DNA of 64,000 bases from assembly GCF_900167405.1 (NCBI RefSeq), contig NZ_FUWO01000002.1, positions 1-64,000 on the forward strand. The letters are read 5' to 3'. The DNA is from Globicatella sulfidifaciens DSM 15739. GTDB lineage: Bacteria > Bacillota > Bacilli > Lactobacillales > Aerococcaceae. A model generated the notes under the pieces. It had not been told where the DNA came from and searched no databases. It worked only from the letters and a program-made list of their open reading frames with translations. Position 1 is the first letter of the stretch. Each line of letters starts with the position of its first letter. Both the position numbers and the translations under genes were made by a program. Below are positions 39,681-49,076 of this stretch, piece after piece.

Positions 39681-41156
39681 ATGAGTCAAAAGATTCGTGT
39701 TCGTTATGCACCAAGTCCAACAGGAGATTTACATATAGGGAATGCTCGTACAGCCTTATTTAATTATTTATTTGCTCGTCATCACGGTGGAGAATTTATC
39801 ATTCGTATCGAAGATACAGATTTAAAACGTAATTTAGAACACGGTGAACAAAGTCAAATGGATAATCTTTCTTGGTTAGGAATTGATTGGGATGAATCCC
39901 CAGAAAAACCAGGTGAATACGGACCTTATCGTCAATCAGAACGTCTGCACATTTATCAACCACTTATTGAACAATTATTAGCTGAAGATAAGGCTTATAA
40001 ATGTTATATGACAGAAGAAGAATTAGAACAAGAGCGTGAAGCGCAAAAAGCTAGAGGAGAAATGCCTCATTATGGTGGTCAACATGCTCACTTAACTAAG
40101 GAACAAGAAGCAGCATTTGAAGCTGAAGGACGAGTTCCGGTTATTCGTTTCCGTGTGCCAGAAAATGTTGTTTATGAGTTCGATGATATCGTTAAAGGAC
40201 CCATTACTTTTGAATCCAAAAATATTTCTGGTGACTGGGTCATTCAAAAACGAGACGGAATGCCAACCTATAATTTTGCGGTAGCAGTCGATGATCATTT
40301 CATGAAAATCACTCATGTATTACGTGGGGATGATCATATTGCCAACACTCCTAAACAAATGATGATCTATGATGCATTTGGATGGGAAGTACCAAGATTT
40401 GGGCATATGACATTAATCGTGAATAGTGAGACCAATAAAAAATTAAGTAAACGCGATGGTGCTATTTTACAATTTATCGAACAATATCGTAATTTAGGTT
40501 ACTTACCAGAAGCAATGTTTAACTTTATTACATTATTAGGTTGGTCACCAGTTGGCGAAGAAGAAATATTCTCACATGATCAATTAATCGACTTATTTGA
40601 TGAAAATCGTTTATCAACTTCACCGGCTGCATTCGATGCTAAAAAATTAGAATGGATTAACAATACTTATGTGAAACAGGCGCCACTAGAAAAAGTAGTG
40701 GAATTGGCCTTACCACATTTGAAAGCAGCAGGCAGAGTAAGTGAAAATCCATCTGCAGCAGAAATGGAATGGGTGACTAAGTTAGTCAGTTTATATCATG
40801 AACAAGTATCATTCGGTGCTGAAGTCGTTGAAGTATCTGAGCTTTTCTTCAGAGATGAGCTTCATATTGATGAAGCAGCAAAAGCAGAATTAGCGAATGA
40901 GACCGCACCCGTTGTAATCAAAGCGATGCGAGAACAATTAGAGAATTTAGATGAAGCAGATTTTACTGCTGAAAATATTAAACCTTTAACTAAAGCAGTA
41001 CAAAAAGCAACAGGTGTTAAAGGACGCCAGCTATTTATGCCAATTCGTATCGCGGTCTCAGGTCAAATGCACGGACCGGAATTACCAAGTGTGATTGAAG
41101 TTCTAGGAAAAGAAAAAGCAATTAATCATATCGATCAAGTTTTAAATTTAATATAA
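39681..41156 (+). CDS. gltX: Glutamyl-tRNA synthetase
   Basis: 491 residues from ATG 39681 ([20 protein letters not shown]); AAGGGAG lies about ten bases upstream. A further in-frame start at 39657 inside yacL is rejected. Class I signatures: HIGN at the N terminus and NKKLSKRDG as the KMSKS loop. In Lactobacillales it usually charges both tRNA-Glu and tRNA-Gln; gatCAB is not in the window. Followed by a hairpin before cysS. Confidence 0.97.
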   Translation: MSQKIRVRYAPSPTGDLHIGNARTALFNYLFARHHGGEFIIRIEDTDLKRNLEHGEQSQMDNLSWLGIDWDESPEKPGEYGPYRQSERLHIYQPLIEQLLAEDKAYKCYMTEEELEQEREAQKARGEMPHYGGQHAHLTKEQEAAFEAEGRVPVIRFRVPENVVYEFDDIVKGPITFESKNISGDWVIQKRDGMPTYNFAVAVDDHFMKITHVLRGDDHIANTPKQMMIYDAFGWEVPRFGHMTLIVNSETNKKLSKRDGAILQFIEQYRNLGYLPEAMFNFITLLGWSPVGEEEIFSHDQLIDLFDENRLSTSPAAFDAKKLEWINNTYVKQAPLEKVVELALPHLKAAGRVSENPSAAEMEWVTKLVSLYHEQVSFGAEVVEVSELFFRDELHIDEAAKAELANETAPVVIKAMREQLENLDEADFTAENIKPLTKAVQKATGVKGRQLFMPIRIAVSGQMHGPELPSVIEVLGKEKAINHIDQVLNLI

Positions 41157-41167
41157 TCAATAGAGTG

Positions 41168-41198
41168 AAGCCTGTCACATTTTTGACAGGCTTTCTTG
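41168..41198 (+). terminator. Terminator between gltX and cysS
   Basis: AAGCCTGTCA (41168-41177) and TGACAGGCTT (41184-41193) form a perfect stem followed by a short T-rich tail. cysS transcription must read through it or start after it. cysE, found here in B. subtilis, is absent. Confidence 0.82.
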
Positions 41199-41216
41199 AT
41201 AGAAACGGAGAATATT

Positions 41217-42644
41217 ATGGCCATTCAAATTTATAATACTTTAACCAGAACCAAAGAAATTTTTAAACCGATAGTAGAAGGAAAGGTAAATTTTTATGTT
41301 TGTGGTCCCACTGTTTATAATTATATTCATATTGGCAATGCAAGAAGTGCCGTCTCATTTGATACTATCCGTCGATATTTAATCTATCGTGGTTATGAAG
41401 TGAATTACGTCAGCAATTTTACTGATGTTGATGATAAAATTATTAAAGCGGCTAGTGAAGAAGGAATAACTCCTGAAGCGATTGCCGACAAATACATTCA
41501 AGCTTTTAAAGAAGACACTGCCGCAATTAATGTCATGCCGGCTACCCTTCATCCACGTGTAATGGAAAATATTAGCGATATTATTGAATTCATCCAAGTG
41601 TTAATCGAAAAAGGTTATGCGTATGAATCATCAGGCGACGTCTATTTTAAAACATCTTCATTTGATAAATATGGTCAATTATCCGATCAAAGTATTGATG
41701 AATTATTAGTGGGTGCGAGTGAGCGAGTTCAAGATTTAATTGCGGAAAGAAAGAATGATCCGCTTGATTTTGCTCTATGGAAACAAGCAAAACCTGGAGA
41801 AATTCATTGGCATTCGCCTTGGGGAGAAGGACGCCCAGGATGGCATATTGAATGTTCCGTAATGGCAACGAAATATTTAGGGGAGACGATTGATATTCAT
41901 GGAGGGGGCCAAGATTTACAATTTCCACATCATGAAAATGAAATTGCTCAATCTGAATGTGCTACAGGGCATACATTTAGTAACTATTGGATGCATAATG
42001 GATTTGTGACGATTGGTCAAGATGATGAGAAGATGAGCAAATCGTTAGGGAATTTTGTACTATTACGTGATTTAATCAATGAAGTCGATCCATTAGTGGT
42101 AAGATTTTTATTGGCTACGGTCCATTATCGTCGTCCATTGCGTTTTGATGAGAAATCAATTCATGATGCGACCACTAATTTAGAACGCTTAAAAGAAGTA
42201 AATCGTCGTCTAAAACATCGCTTAGAAGATGCAGTAGAACAGGATTTAACAGAACAAGACCAAAAATTTAAACAAGCGATTAGAGAGAAAATTGAACAAT
42301 TCGAAGCTGAAATGGACAATGATTTTCAAGCTGGGAATGCCTTAACTGTTATCTTCGATTTAACCAAAGTAATGAATAAGTACCTTGAAGCATCAGTGGT
42401 TAATCGAGAAGTGATTGAATGGATGCAATCTAAGTTTGAGCAATTAATGAGTATCTTTGGTATTATTTTTAAAGAAACAGAGACTTTAGAAGAAGAAATT
42501 GAACAATTAATCGAAGAACGCAATCAAGCACGTAAAGAACGAAATTTTGCAAAAGCGGATGAGATTCGTGAACAATTAAAAGCACAAGGAATCTTATTAG
42601 ATGACACGCCTCAAGGAACAACTTGGAAAAGAGTGACAACATAA
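41217..42644 (+). CDS. cysS: Cysteinyl-tRNA synthetase
   Basis: 475 residues from ATG 41217 ([16 protein letters not shown]), with CGGAG upstream. The longer in-frame start at 41196 begins in the terminator tail and is rejected. Class I signature: the first zinc Cys in [18 protein letters not shown], zinc-site HIECS and HHENE, and KMSKSLGN. The stop overlaps the mrnC start as TAATG. Confidence 0.97.
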   Translation: MAIQIYNTLTRTKEIFKPIVEGKVNFYVCGPTVYNYIHIGNARSAVSFDTIRRYLIYRGYEVNYVSNFTDVDDKIIKAASEEGITPEAIADKYIQAFKEDTAAINVMPATLHPRVMENISDIIEFIQVLIEKGYAYESSGDVYFKTSSFDKYGQLSDQSIDELLVGASERVQDLIAERKNDPLDFALWKQAKPGEIHWHSPWGEGRPGWHIECSVMATKYLGETIDIHGGGQDLQFPHHENEIAQSECATGHTFSNYWMHNGFVTIGQDDEKMSKSLGNFVLLRDLINEVDPLVVRFLLATVHYRRPLRFDEKSIHDATTNLERLKEVNRRLKHRLEDAVEQDLTEQDQKFKQAIREKIEQFEAEMDNDFQAGNALTVIFDLTKVMNKYLEASVVNREVIEWMQSKFEQLMSIFGIIFKETETLEEEIEQLIEERNQARKERNFAKADEIREQLKAQGILLDDTPQGTTWKRVTT

Positions 42645-43054
42645 TGACCGAGATTAATCCATTTGACTTATTAAACGGTGCGGCCTTAGCTTATGTGGGG
42701 GACGCTGTATATGAACAGTTTGTGCGCAAACATGTGATTCAATCAGGACAAACATCCCCTAATAAGTTGCATCGTGCTGCGATAAAATATGTATCAGCTG
42801 AAGGCCAAGCAAAAGTTATGAAAAGTTGGATTGATTCAGAAGAACGATTATCAACAAAAGAGATTGAAATTTATAAAAGAGGTCGTAATAATAAAGCGAA
42901 TACCAAGGCAAAAAATGCCTCGATTGGCGATTATCGTCAAGCGACAGGCTTTGAAGCACTAATTGGTTGGCTATCCTTAACTAATCAAGTAGAGCGATGT
43001 ACTGAGTTAATGACTTTAGCAATTAAATATATTGAAAATGAGGAGAATAAATGA
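42644..43054 (+). CDS. mrnC: Mini-ribonuclease III
   Basis: 136 residues from ATG 42644. A dimeric RNase III-fold enzyme lacking the dsRBD, used in 23S rRNA 3' maturation. Signature ALAYVGDAVYEQFVRKH with the catalytic Asp/Glu set, and KAKNASIGDYRQATGFEALIG (in parts). It overlaps cysS by 1 bp and rlmB by 4 bp (ATGA), so it is translationally coupled on both sides. Confidence 0.95.
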   Translation: MTEINPFDLLNGAALAYVGDAVYEQFVRKHVIQSGQTSPNKLHRAAIKYVSAEGQAKVMKSWIDSEERLSTKEIEIYKRGRNNKANTKAKNASIGDYRQATGFEALIGWLSLTNQVERCTELMTLAIKYIENEENK

Positions 43055-43839
43055 AACAACATCAACACTCTGAAAAACGATCGAAATCAATCGAAAAGGA
43101 AGAATATTCTGAAGTTTTATTCGGACGTCATGTCGTAATGAAAGTTTTCAAAGAGAAAAAACAAATAAATAAATTATTTATTCAAAAAGGACTGACGGGA
43201 AGCGGGGTTAAAGATATACTGAGAGCAGCGAAACAACAAGGAGTCGTTTTTATCGAAGTCTCAAAAACTAAATTAGATGAATTAACTGACAATGGGAATC
43301 ATCAAGGTGTGGCAATTACCTTGCCGCCATTTGAATATAAAACACTTGAAGACTGCTTTCAATTGGCACAAGAACGTGAAGAAACTCCTTTTTTATTAAT
43401 TTTGGATGGCATAGAGGATCCGCATAATTTAGGTTCAATTCTAAGAACAGCTGAAGCCACTGGTGTTCATGGTGTCATTATACCAAAAAGACGTGCTGTT
43501 GGATTAACCGGTATCGTGGCGAAGACTTCAGCGGGTTCAATTGAAAAAGTACCAGTAGTGCGTGTGACCAACATTGCTCAAACAGTCGAATTATTAAAAC
43601 AAAAAGGTGTCTGGGTTTTTGCGACAGCCATGTCAGGTGAAGATATGCGTACTTGGAATAGCGAAGGAGCCATTGCACTCGTTATTGGTAATGAAGGCCA
43701 AGGAGTTTCACAAAATGTGATAGCAGCTTGTGATGGGACAGTCACCATTCCGATGACTGGAACCACTCAAAGTTTAAATGCTAGTGTAGCAGCAGGCGTT
43801 TTAATGTACGAAGTGGCGCGCAATCGACTAGGTAAGTAG
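43051..43839 (+). CDS. rlmB: RlmB-type 23S rRNA 2'-O-methyltransferase (SPOUT)
   Basis: 262 residues. N-terminal L30e-like substrate-binding domain (about 20-95) and a SPOUT knot domain with ILDGIEDPHNLGSILRTAE, IGNEGQGV and LNASVAAGVLMYE. Predicted to methylate G2251 of 23S rRNA; related TrmH enzymes act on tRNA, so the exact target is by family position and context. Confidence 0.93.
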   Translation: MKQHQHSEKRSKSIEKEEYSEVLFGRHVVMKVFKEKKQINKLFIQKGLTGSGVKDILRAAKQQGVVFIEVSKTKLDELTDNGNHQGVAITLPPFEYKTLEDCFQLAQEREETPFLLILDGIEDPHNLGSILRTAEATGVHGVIIPKRRAVGLTGIVAKTSAGSIEKVPVVRVTNIAQTVELLKQKGVWVFATAMSGEDMRTWNSEGAIALVIGNEGQGVSQNVIAACDGTVTIPMTGTTQSLNASVAAGVLMYEVARNRLGK

Positions 43840-43858
43840 AATATATGGAGGTGGTCAC

Positions 43859-44401
43859 ATGCTTAAGAAAAAAGATATCCTATTTGTCGACGGTTATAAT
43901 ATGATAGGGGCATGGCCACATCTAGCGAGCTTGATGAAAAAAGATGAATTAGCGCTAGCTCGAGATACCTTATTACAGGAACTATCTAATTTTAAAAAAG
44001 TAAGAGGCTATGATGAAATTTTTGTGATTTTTGATGCCTATTTAGTTCCCGGGATTACACAAAGATACGATGAGTACGATCTTCAAGTTGTGTTCACTAA
44101 AGAAGGGGAAACGGCGGACTCATATATCGAAAGAGAAGTTAATCAATATATCACACCTCTAAATAGGGTAGTCGTTGCAACGAGTGACTATGCCGAGCAA
44201 TGGCTAATTTTTCAACGAGGCGCGTTAAGACAATCGGCAAATGAATTAGCAGTGGAAATTTCTTATACAAAACAGCAACTAAAAACTGAAATTTCAACGT
44301 ATTACAATGGAATGCTAAGAAGAAGAAGCCCATGGCAAATTGAACAGTTAGCAGATTTAGACCGTTTGAGACGTGAGCTAGAAACGAAAAATAAAGAATA
44401 A
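43859..44401 (+). CDS. yacP: YacP/Rae1 NYN-domain ribonuclease
   Basis: 180 residues. NYN/PIN-like nuclease: LFVDGYNMIGAWP carries the first catalytic Asp near residue 10; acidic residues follow in FDAYL and ADSYIERE. Its B. subtilis counterpart, Rae1, cuts mRNA in the ribosomal A site. The operon position after rlmB supports the call. GGAGG is upstream. Confidence 0.92.
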   Translation: MLKKKDILFVDGYNMIGAWPHLASLMKKDELALARDTLLQELSNFKKVRGYDEIFVIFDAYLVPGITQRYDEYDLQVVFTKEGETADSYIEREVNQYITPLNRVVVATSDYAEQWLIFQRGALRQSANELAVEISYTKQQLKTEISTYYNGMLRRRSPWQIEQLADLDRLRRELETKNKE

Positions 44402-44438
44402 ATGAGGATGCATTTCTCCAATTGAATGGAGGATAATC

Positions 44439-45044
44439 ATGCGTTTGGACTACTTAAGTAATGAAGAATTAGTGGTAATGTTACAGGCCGAGTTTGATGA
44501 CGAAGCATTTAATGAATTATTTTATCGTTTTACACCTTTATATCGAAAATGTTTCAGACAATACCCTATTATGGGGTTTGAATTGGATGATTACTTTCAA
44601 GAAGGACGCATTGCGTTAATGTTAGTGATTGAACACTATGATATCAAGGGAAAATACTATGTTGCCAGTTATTTTGCGAGAGTATACGAAAATCGCTTAA
44701 TTAATTATTTAAGGAAATTAATGGCAAAAAAGCGTGAACAACAACTAAATCTCCTATCATTAAATGAACCAGTGAGTTTAGTTGCTGGCAAAAATGAAGT
44801 GTATACTTATGGAGATTTATTATTTGAAGAGGGTCCTGATACCCTCGAATGGGTAATCGCAAAAGATACTCTTGAACAATTAATTGAAGATTTATCGGAA
44901 TTAGAAAAAATGGTTTTCATCTATCGTATGACTGAAGAAGATAATAGTGTGCCTAATATTGCTAAAAAAATGAACGAAGATAGAAGAGTGATTGAAAATG
45001 CGCTAGCACGTTGTCGAAAAAAATGTCGACAGCATTTTGGATGA
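44439..45044 (+). CDS. sigH: SigH-like sigma-70 family factor
   Basis: 201-residue group 3-type sigma factor. Region 2 at about 20-95 (LFYRFTPLYRKCFRQ, ELDDYFQEGRIALMLVIEHYD, in parts); region 4 HTH at about 150-198 (LEKMVFIYRM, IENALARCRKKC). It holds the SigH slot between yacP and rpmG seen in B. subtilis. In non-sporing Lactobacillales such factors are SigH/ComX relatives, linked in some species to competence genes. What it controls here cannot be read from the window. Confidence 0.85.
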   Translation: MRLDYLSNEELVVMLQAEFDDEAFNELFYRFTPLYRKCFRQYPIMGFELDDYFQEGRIALMLVIEHYDIKGKYYVASYFARVYENRLINYLRKLMAKKREQQLNLLSLNEPVSLVAGKNEVYTYGDLLFEEGPDTLEWVIAKDTLEQLIEDLSELEKMVFIYRMTEEDNSVPNIAKKMNEDRRVIENALARCRKKCRQHFG

Positions 45045-45179
45045 CAAAGGGGATAAAGCGAGCCTAACACAAAAACAAAATAAGCAAACATTAAACTTAA
45101 CACCTTTTATTCTATCTTGACAAAAAAGTAATTGATTTATATCATATAGTGGTAAGTAAATCGATGGGGAGGAATTGCT

Positions 45180-45335
45180 ATGGCACAACAAAAGAAAACG
45201 GCTTTAGCGTGTACGGAGTGTGGCCAACGCAATTACCACATGACTCCAACACAATCTGGAAAAAATGTCAGATTAGAAATTAAAAAGTTTTGTAGATATT
45301 GCAATAAACATACAGTGCATAAAGAAACGAAATAG
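45180..45335 (+). CDS. rpmG: 50S ribosomal protein L33 (cysteine-bearing form)
   Basis: 51 residues, [20 protein letters not shown] at the start and HKETK at the end. It keeps both CxxC pairs (Cys11, Cys14, Cys38, Cys41), so it is the zinc-ribbon type. Start ATG at 45180 with GGGAGGAA upstream. Conserved rpmG-secE-nusG order. Confidence 0.95.
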   Translation: MAQQKKTALACTECGQRNYHMTPTQSGKNVRLEIKKFCRYCNKHTVHKETK

Positions 45336-45354
45336 TTAGGATGGGAAGATAACG

Positions 45355-45528
45355 ATGGGATATATTAAAGGTGTTTTCGAAGAATTAAAAAGAGTAAATT
45401 GGCCGTCTGTAGGCGAAATTAACAAATATACATGGACAGTTATTGTCATGATTATTTTGTTTGGTTTATATTTTGCAGGTGTTGATACTGTATTTGCTAA
45501 TTTAATTAATTGGTTAGTATCATTATAA
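45355..45528 (+). CDS. secE: Preprotein translocase subunit SecE
   Basis: 57 residues, one membrane span (about 27-49). The conserved amphipathic part FEELKRVNWPSVGEI precedes it. SecE clamps SecY in the Sec translocon. It is too short for many gene callers but is in the exact expected place between rpmG and nusG. Confidence 0.95.
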   Translation: MGYIKGVFEELKRVNWPSVGEINKYTWTVIVMIILFGLYFAGVDTVFANLINWLVSL

Positions 45529-45556
45529 AATAGTTTTCAAATTAATATTTTATCTG

Positions 45557-45599
45557 TATAATAGAGTTAAAGCAAAAACCTACAAGCCGTAGGTTTTTT
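45557..45599 (+). terminator. Hairpin terminator (with internal -10) between secE and nusG
   Basis: AAAACCTAC (45575-45583) pairs with GTAGGTTTT (45589-45597), followed by T-rich sequence. A TATAAT at 45557-45562 with TTTTCA at 45534-45539 (17-bp spacer) lies just ahead, so an RNA begun here would meet the hairpin at once. Confidence 0.7.
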
Positions 45600-45628
45600 A
45601 TTATGGAAAAAAAGTGAGGGGAATTAAG

Positions 45629-46174
45629 ATGGAAGCAAAAAAAGAGTGGTATGTACTTCATACTTATTCAGGTTATGAAAATAAAGTTCGAGAAAATATT
45701 GAATTACGTAAAGAGAGTATGAATATGGAAGAAAATATTTTCAGAATTGTGGTACCTGAAGAAGAAATAATTGAAGTAGTCGACGGCGAGGAAAAGAAAA
45801 AAGTAGCAAAGACGTTTCCAGGATATGTATTAATTGAAATGGTGATGTCTGATGAGGCTTGGTTTATTGTACGTAATACACCAGGAGTGACAGGTTTTGT
45901 CGGATCTCACGGTGCGGGAAGTAAACCATCGCCTTTATTAGAAGAAGAAATGAATCAAATCTTAGGCGATGTCGAAACACCAGTACAACGTGTAGAATTG
46001 AATGTAAAAGTTGGTGATTATGTAGAAATTGTGGAGGGTGCTTTCTCCGGTTTAAATGGTTCAATTGTTGAAATTGATCAAGAACATCAAAAATTAAAAG
46101 TTTTACTTGAAATGTTTGGTCGTGAGACTGAAGCAGAAATCGAATTCCATCAAGTTAAGAAACAAGAGATTTAA
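45629..46174 (+). CDS. nusG: Transcription termination/antitermination protein NusG
   Basis: 181 residues from ATG 45629 (MEAKKEWYVLHTYSGYENKV), with GAGGGGA upstream; a GTG five codons earlier overlaps that ribosome site and is rejected. NGN domain (about 1-115), linker, and C-terminal KOW domain (VGDYVEIVEGAFSGLNG). It binds RNA polymerase. Followed after 6 bp by an unexpected membrane protein gene. Confidence 0.97.
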   Translation: MEAKKEWYVLHTYSGYENKVRENIELRKESMNMEENIFRIVVPEEEIIEVVDGEEKKKVAKTFPGYVLIEMVMSDEAWFIVRNTPGVTGFVGSHGAGSKPSPLLEEEMNQILGDVETPVQRVELNVKVGDYVEIVEGAFSGLNGSIVEIDQEHQKLKVLLEMFGRETEAEIEFHQVKKQEI

Positions 46175-46180
46175 TCCACT

Positions 46181-46990
46181 ATGAATGACATATTTAAAAG
46201 AATTCCGATTCTTTATTCATTATTATTAGGTTTCACGCTAACAATAATAAGTTTGGTAATTTTTCCAAATATGATACTACCATCTTTGGAAAGCCTTCAA
46301 AAGATATACCCATCATTATTGATGCCTCATAAAAATTATTTGTATATTGGCGCAATCAGTATCTTTTGGCTGATTACGAATTTACTTTATATCGAATATT
46401 TCGAAAAGAATCAACGCTTTAAACAAATCTTTGATCACCAACTGAAAGAAATAGTCAGTATTGGTTGCTTAATGACTATTTTTTGGATAGTGAGCTGGTT
46501 GAATCATTCCTTATTATTGTCGTTAATATTTATTGCGGTTGCGACTAATTATCTATTAAAAGGGATTCGAATCATTAGCCAAAATAGTCAATTACGACAA
46601 AATAGTTGGTTAATTAAATTTCCGTCTGGATTTTTTGTTGGTTGGTTAATATTTGAAACCGTTGTGACTTTATTCGCTTATATGAAGTCAGTTGGCATCA
46701 CATTTAGTGGCATGTTATGGGTGATTGTAGCCATTATGACGGTATTGTTATTAGCTTTATTTTCAAGTTATTATTATGCAAAATACGGTAATGGTATGAT
46801 GATGATTGCGATAATATTGGGTGTATTCGGATTAGCCATACAACATCATAATAAGCAATTTCCTTACGCTAACAATATGATTTTTATCTGTACATTGGCA
46901 ATAGGCGTGATGATGGTAGCATTATTTATCTATCTAACACACTTAAATAATCAACAAAATCAAAAATCAAAAACAGATATTGAAAAGTAA
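46181..46990 (+). CDS. Polytopic membrane protein of unknown function (possibly TspO-related)
   Basis: 269 residues with about eight membrane spans and a short polar tail (HLNNQQNQKSKTDIEK). I do not recognise a firm family. The stretch FPSGFFVGWLIFETVVTLFAY resembles the PxxLYLGWixvATixNxxA pattern of TspO-like 'tryptophan-rich sensory' proteins of lactobacilli (only part is quoted: FFVGWLIFETVV). It starts 6 bp after nusG with no clear ribosome site of its own, so it is probably coupled to nusG. It breaks the otherwise near-universal nusG-rplK neighbourhood. Function not assigned. Confidence 0.7.
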   Translation: MNDIFKRIPILYSLLLGFTLTIISLVIFPNMILPSLESLQKIYPSLLMPHKNYLYIGAISIFWLITNLLYIEYFEKNQRFKQIFDHQLKEIVSIGCLMTIFWIVSWLNHSLLLSLIFIAVATNYLLKGIRIISQNSQLRQNSWLIKFPSGFFVGWLIFETVVTLFAYMKSVGITFSGMLWVIVAIMTVLLLALFSSYYYAKYGNGMMMIAIILGVFGLAIQHHNKQFPYANNMIFICTLAIGVMMVALFIYLTHLNNQQNQKSKTDIEK

Positions 46991-47056
46991 TACTTTCTTC
47001 TTGCTTTCTAACACGTTATGTGTTAGTATACTTGGGTGCGCAAGTACGCACAATGA

Positions 47057-47090
47057 GTGGGAGGAAATGGTTTTCCATAAACCACATCAC
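47057..47090 (+). promoter_or_regulatory. L1-binding-type leader element before rplK
   Basis: GTGGGAGG (47057-47064) is followed, after a small hairpin, by AACCACATCAC (to 47090). GTGG/CCAC close the element. Closely matching GTGGGAGG...ACCACA strings are the known target of ribosomal protein L1 in rplK-rplA leaders. It lies about 30 bp before the rplK start. Confidence 0.6.
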
Positions 47091-47117
47091 GAATAAAAAG
47101 ATATAGGAGGAATTTTC

Positions 47118-47543
47118 GTGGCTAAAAAAGTAGTAAAACAAGTTAAATTACAAATTCCAGCCGGCGCAGCAAGCCCAGCTCCACCAGTAGGTCCAGCTTT
47201 AGGTCAAGCGCAAGTCAACATTATGGGGTTCTGTAAAGAGTTTAACGCTCGTACACAAGACCAAGCAGGATTCATTATTCCTGTAGTAATTGATGTATAT
47301 GAAGACCGTTCATTTACATTTATCACTAAAAAACCACCAGTACCAGTATTATTGAAAAAAGCAGCTGGTATCCAAAAAGGTTCTGGTGTACCAAACAAAA
47401 CAAAAGTAGCAACTATTACCAAAGCACAAGTTCAAGAAGTTGCTGAAACTAAAATGGAAGATTTAAACGCAGCTAGCGTAGAAGCAGCAATGCGCATCGT
47501 TGAAGGTACTGCTCGTTCTATGGGTATCACTGTCCAAGATTAA
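47118..47543 (+). CDS. rplK: 50S ribosomal protein L11
   Basis: 141 residues, the standard length. It binds the 23S GTPase-associated centre. N-terminal [20 protein letters not shown] with the proline pair, and C-terminal RNA-binding domain ending RSMGITVQD. Ribosome site AGGAGG. Codon use is strongly biased, as in other highly expressed genes here. Confidence 0.97.
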   Translation: MAKKVVKQVKLQIPAGAASPAPPVGPALGQAQVNIMGFCKEFNARTQDQAGFIIPVVIDVYEDRSFTFITKKPPVPVLLKKAAGIQKGSGVPNKTKVATITKAQVQEVAETKMEDLNAASVEAAMRIVEGTARSMGITVQD

Positions 47544-47578
47544 GCGCAGTGTAGTTTCTCGCCCCGTTTTCTATCGGG

Positions 47579-47606
47579 TGTGGGAGGTCAAACCGTTATA
47601 ACCACA
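47579..47606 (+). promoter_or_regulatory. Second L1-binding-type element before rplA
   Basis: GTGTGGGAGG (47579-47588 region) and ACCACA (47601-47606) repeat the pattern seen before rplK, with an ACCGTTATAACC middle. A GCCCCG/CGGG stem lies just upstream. It is consistent with L1 feedback on its own cistron. Confidence 0.5.
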
Positions 47607-47627
47607 AGTATAGGAGGAAAATAAAAA

Positions 47628-48317
47628 ATGGCTAAAAAAAGCAAAAACTTTAGTGCAGCTTTAGAAAAAGTTGACCGCACTAAAAAATATGACATGACTG
47701 AAGCTATCGCTTTAGCAAAAGAAATCGACTTCGCAAAATTTGACGCGACTGTTGAAGTTTCATACAATTTAAGCATTGACGTAAAAAAAGCTGATCAACA
47801 AATTCGTGGGGCTATGGTATTACCACACGGTACAGGAAAAACTTCTCGTGTTGTCGTTATCGCTCGTGGCGAAAAAGCTAAAGAAGCAGAAGCAGCAGGT
47901 GCTGATTTTGTTGGTGAAGCTGACTTAATCGATAAAATAAACGATGGATGGTTAGACTTTGATGTAATGGTAGCAACACCTGATATGATGGGTCAAGTGG
48001 GTCGTTTAGGACGTGTATTAGGGCCTAAAGGATTAATGCCTAACCCTAAAACAGGTACTGTAACAATGGATGTTACTAAAGCTGTTGAAGACATTAAAGC
48101 AGGACAAGTTACTTACCGTGCCGACAAAGCAGGTATCGTAAACGTGCCAATTGGTAAAGTATCATTTGAAGATGCTAAATTAGCAGATAACTTTAAAGCA
48201 TTACACGATCAAATCGTTCGCTTAAAACCAGCTACTGCTAAAGGTACTTATATCACTAACTTAGCTTTAAGTACTACATTTGGCCCTGGAATTAAAATCG
48301 ATCCAACAACAATTTAA
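47628..48317 (+). CDS. rplA: 50S ribosomal protein L1
   Basis: 229 residues. L1-stalk protein that binds 23S rRNA and represses its own mRNA. Conserved core [19 protein letters not shown] (at about 125-143) and the C-terminal [16 protein letters not shown] precedes the ATG. Follows rplK as usual. Confidence 0.97.
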   Translation: MAKKSKNFSAALEKVDRTKKYDMTEAIALAKEIDFAKFDATVEVSYNLSIDVKKADQQIRGAMVLPHGTGKTSRVVVIARGEKAKEAEAAGADFVGEADLIDKINDGWLDFDVMVATPDMMGQVGRLGRVLGPKGLMPNPKTGTVTMDVTKAVEDIKAGQVTYRADKAGIVNVPIGKVSFEDAKLADNFKALHDQIVRLKPATAKGTYITNLALSTTFGPGIKIDPTTI

Positions 48318-48325
48318 AAAAATGA

Positions 48326-48374
48326 AAGTCAACCTCATTTAGGGGTTGACTTATAACATTCTTTTTTGTATTAT
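48326..48374 (+). promoter_or_regulatory. rplJL promoter overlapping the rplKA terminator stem
   Basis: AAGTCAACC (48326-48334) and GGTTGACTT (48344-48352) form a perfect stem after rplA. The right arm contains TTGACT (48346-48351), which with TATTAT (48369-48374) and a 17-bp spacer makes a good promoter for rplJ. Confidence 0.7.
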
Positions 48375-48387
48375 ATATAAAGTGTTA

Positions 48388-48493
48388 AACTACCGTAGAC
48401 AGCAAGTGGCGAACGCCTTAATTTCTTGCCGAGGAAGTTCCGAATTTATGGATCTATCTCTCTGTGTCTAAGGTGACATAGAGATTTTTTTTT
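48388..48493 (+). promoter_or_regulatory. L10 ribosomal leader with attenuator
   Basis: The sequence ACCGTAGACAGCAAG, then GAACGCCTTAATTTCTTGCCGAGG (quoted in parts: CCTTAATTTCTTGCC), is the classic L10-leader core to which L10(L12)4 binds. A terminator follows: TCTCTGTGTC (48459-48468) with GACATAGAGA (48475-48484) and nine Ts. Binding would favour termination ahead of rplJ. Confidence 0.9.
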
Positions 48494-48529
48494 GAAAATC
48501 TCTAGCTCAATAAGACGGAGGTGAAACTT

Positions 48530-49036
48530 ATGACAAAAGAAACAGTAATCATGAAAAAACAAGAAGAAGTAACAGAAGTTGCAGAGAAATTAAAAGCAGC
48601 TGCATCAGTAGTCGTTGTAGACTCATTAGGTTTAACTGTAGAAGAAGTTACTAATTTACGTAAAGAATTACGTGAAAACGATGTTTACATGAAAGTTGTT
48701 AAAAACACTATTTTACGTCGTGCAGCAGCAGAAGCAGGTATCGAAGGTATGGACTCAGTTTTCGTAGGACCATCAGCTATCGTTTATTCTGAATCTGAAG
48801 TAGTGGCACCTGCTAAAATTGTTGCAGAATTTGCTGATAAAGTAGAACATTTATCAATCAAAGGTGGTTTAATTGAAGGTGAAGTTTCTTCAGCTGAAGA
48901 TATTAACGCTTTAGCGAAATTACCAGACCGCGATGGATTATTATCAATGTTACTTTCTGTATTACAAGCGCCAGTTCGCAATACTGCATTGGCTATCAAA
49001 GCTGTGGCTGAATCTAAAGAAGACGACGCAGCATAA
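48530..49036 (+). CDS. rplJ: 50S ribosomal protein L10
   Basis: 168 residues from ATG 48530 ([14 protein letters not shown]), with GGAGG eight bases upstream; a GTG at 48521 overlaps the ribosome site and is rejected. Stalk base protein that holds L7/L12 dimers. [22 protein letters not shown] and KNTILRRAA are typical (quoted in parts). It is probably the repressor that binds the leader. Confidence 0.96.
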   Translation: MTKETVIMKKQEEVTEVAEKLKAAASVVVVDSLGLTVEEVTNLRKELRENDVYMKVVKNTILRRAAAEAGIEGMDSVFVGPSAIVYSESEVVAPAKIVAEFADKVEHLSIKGGLIEGEVSSAEDINALAKLPDRDGLLSMLLSVLQAPVRNTALAIKAVAESKEDDAA

Positions 49037-49076
49037 TCAATTATTACTTATAAAAACATAAACGGAGGAAATATAA

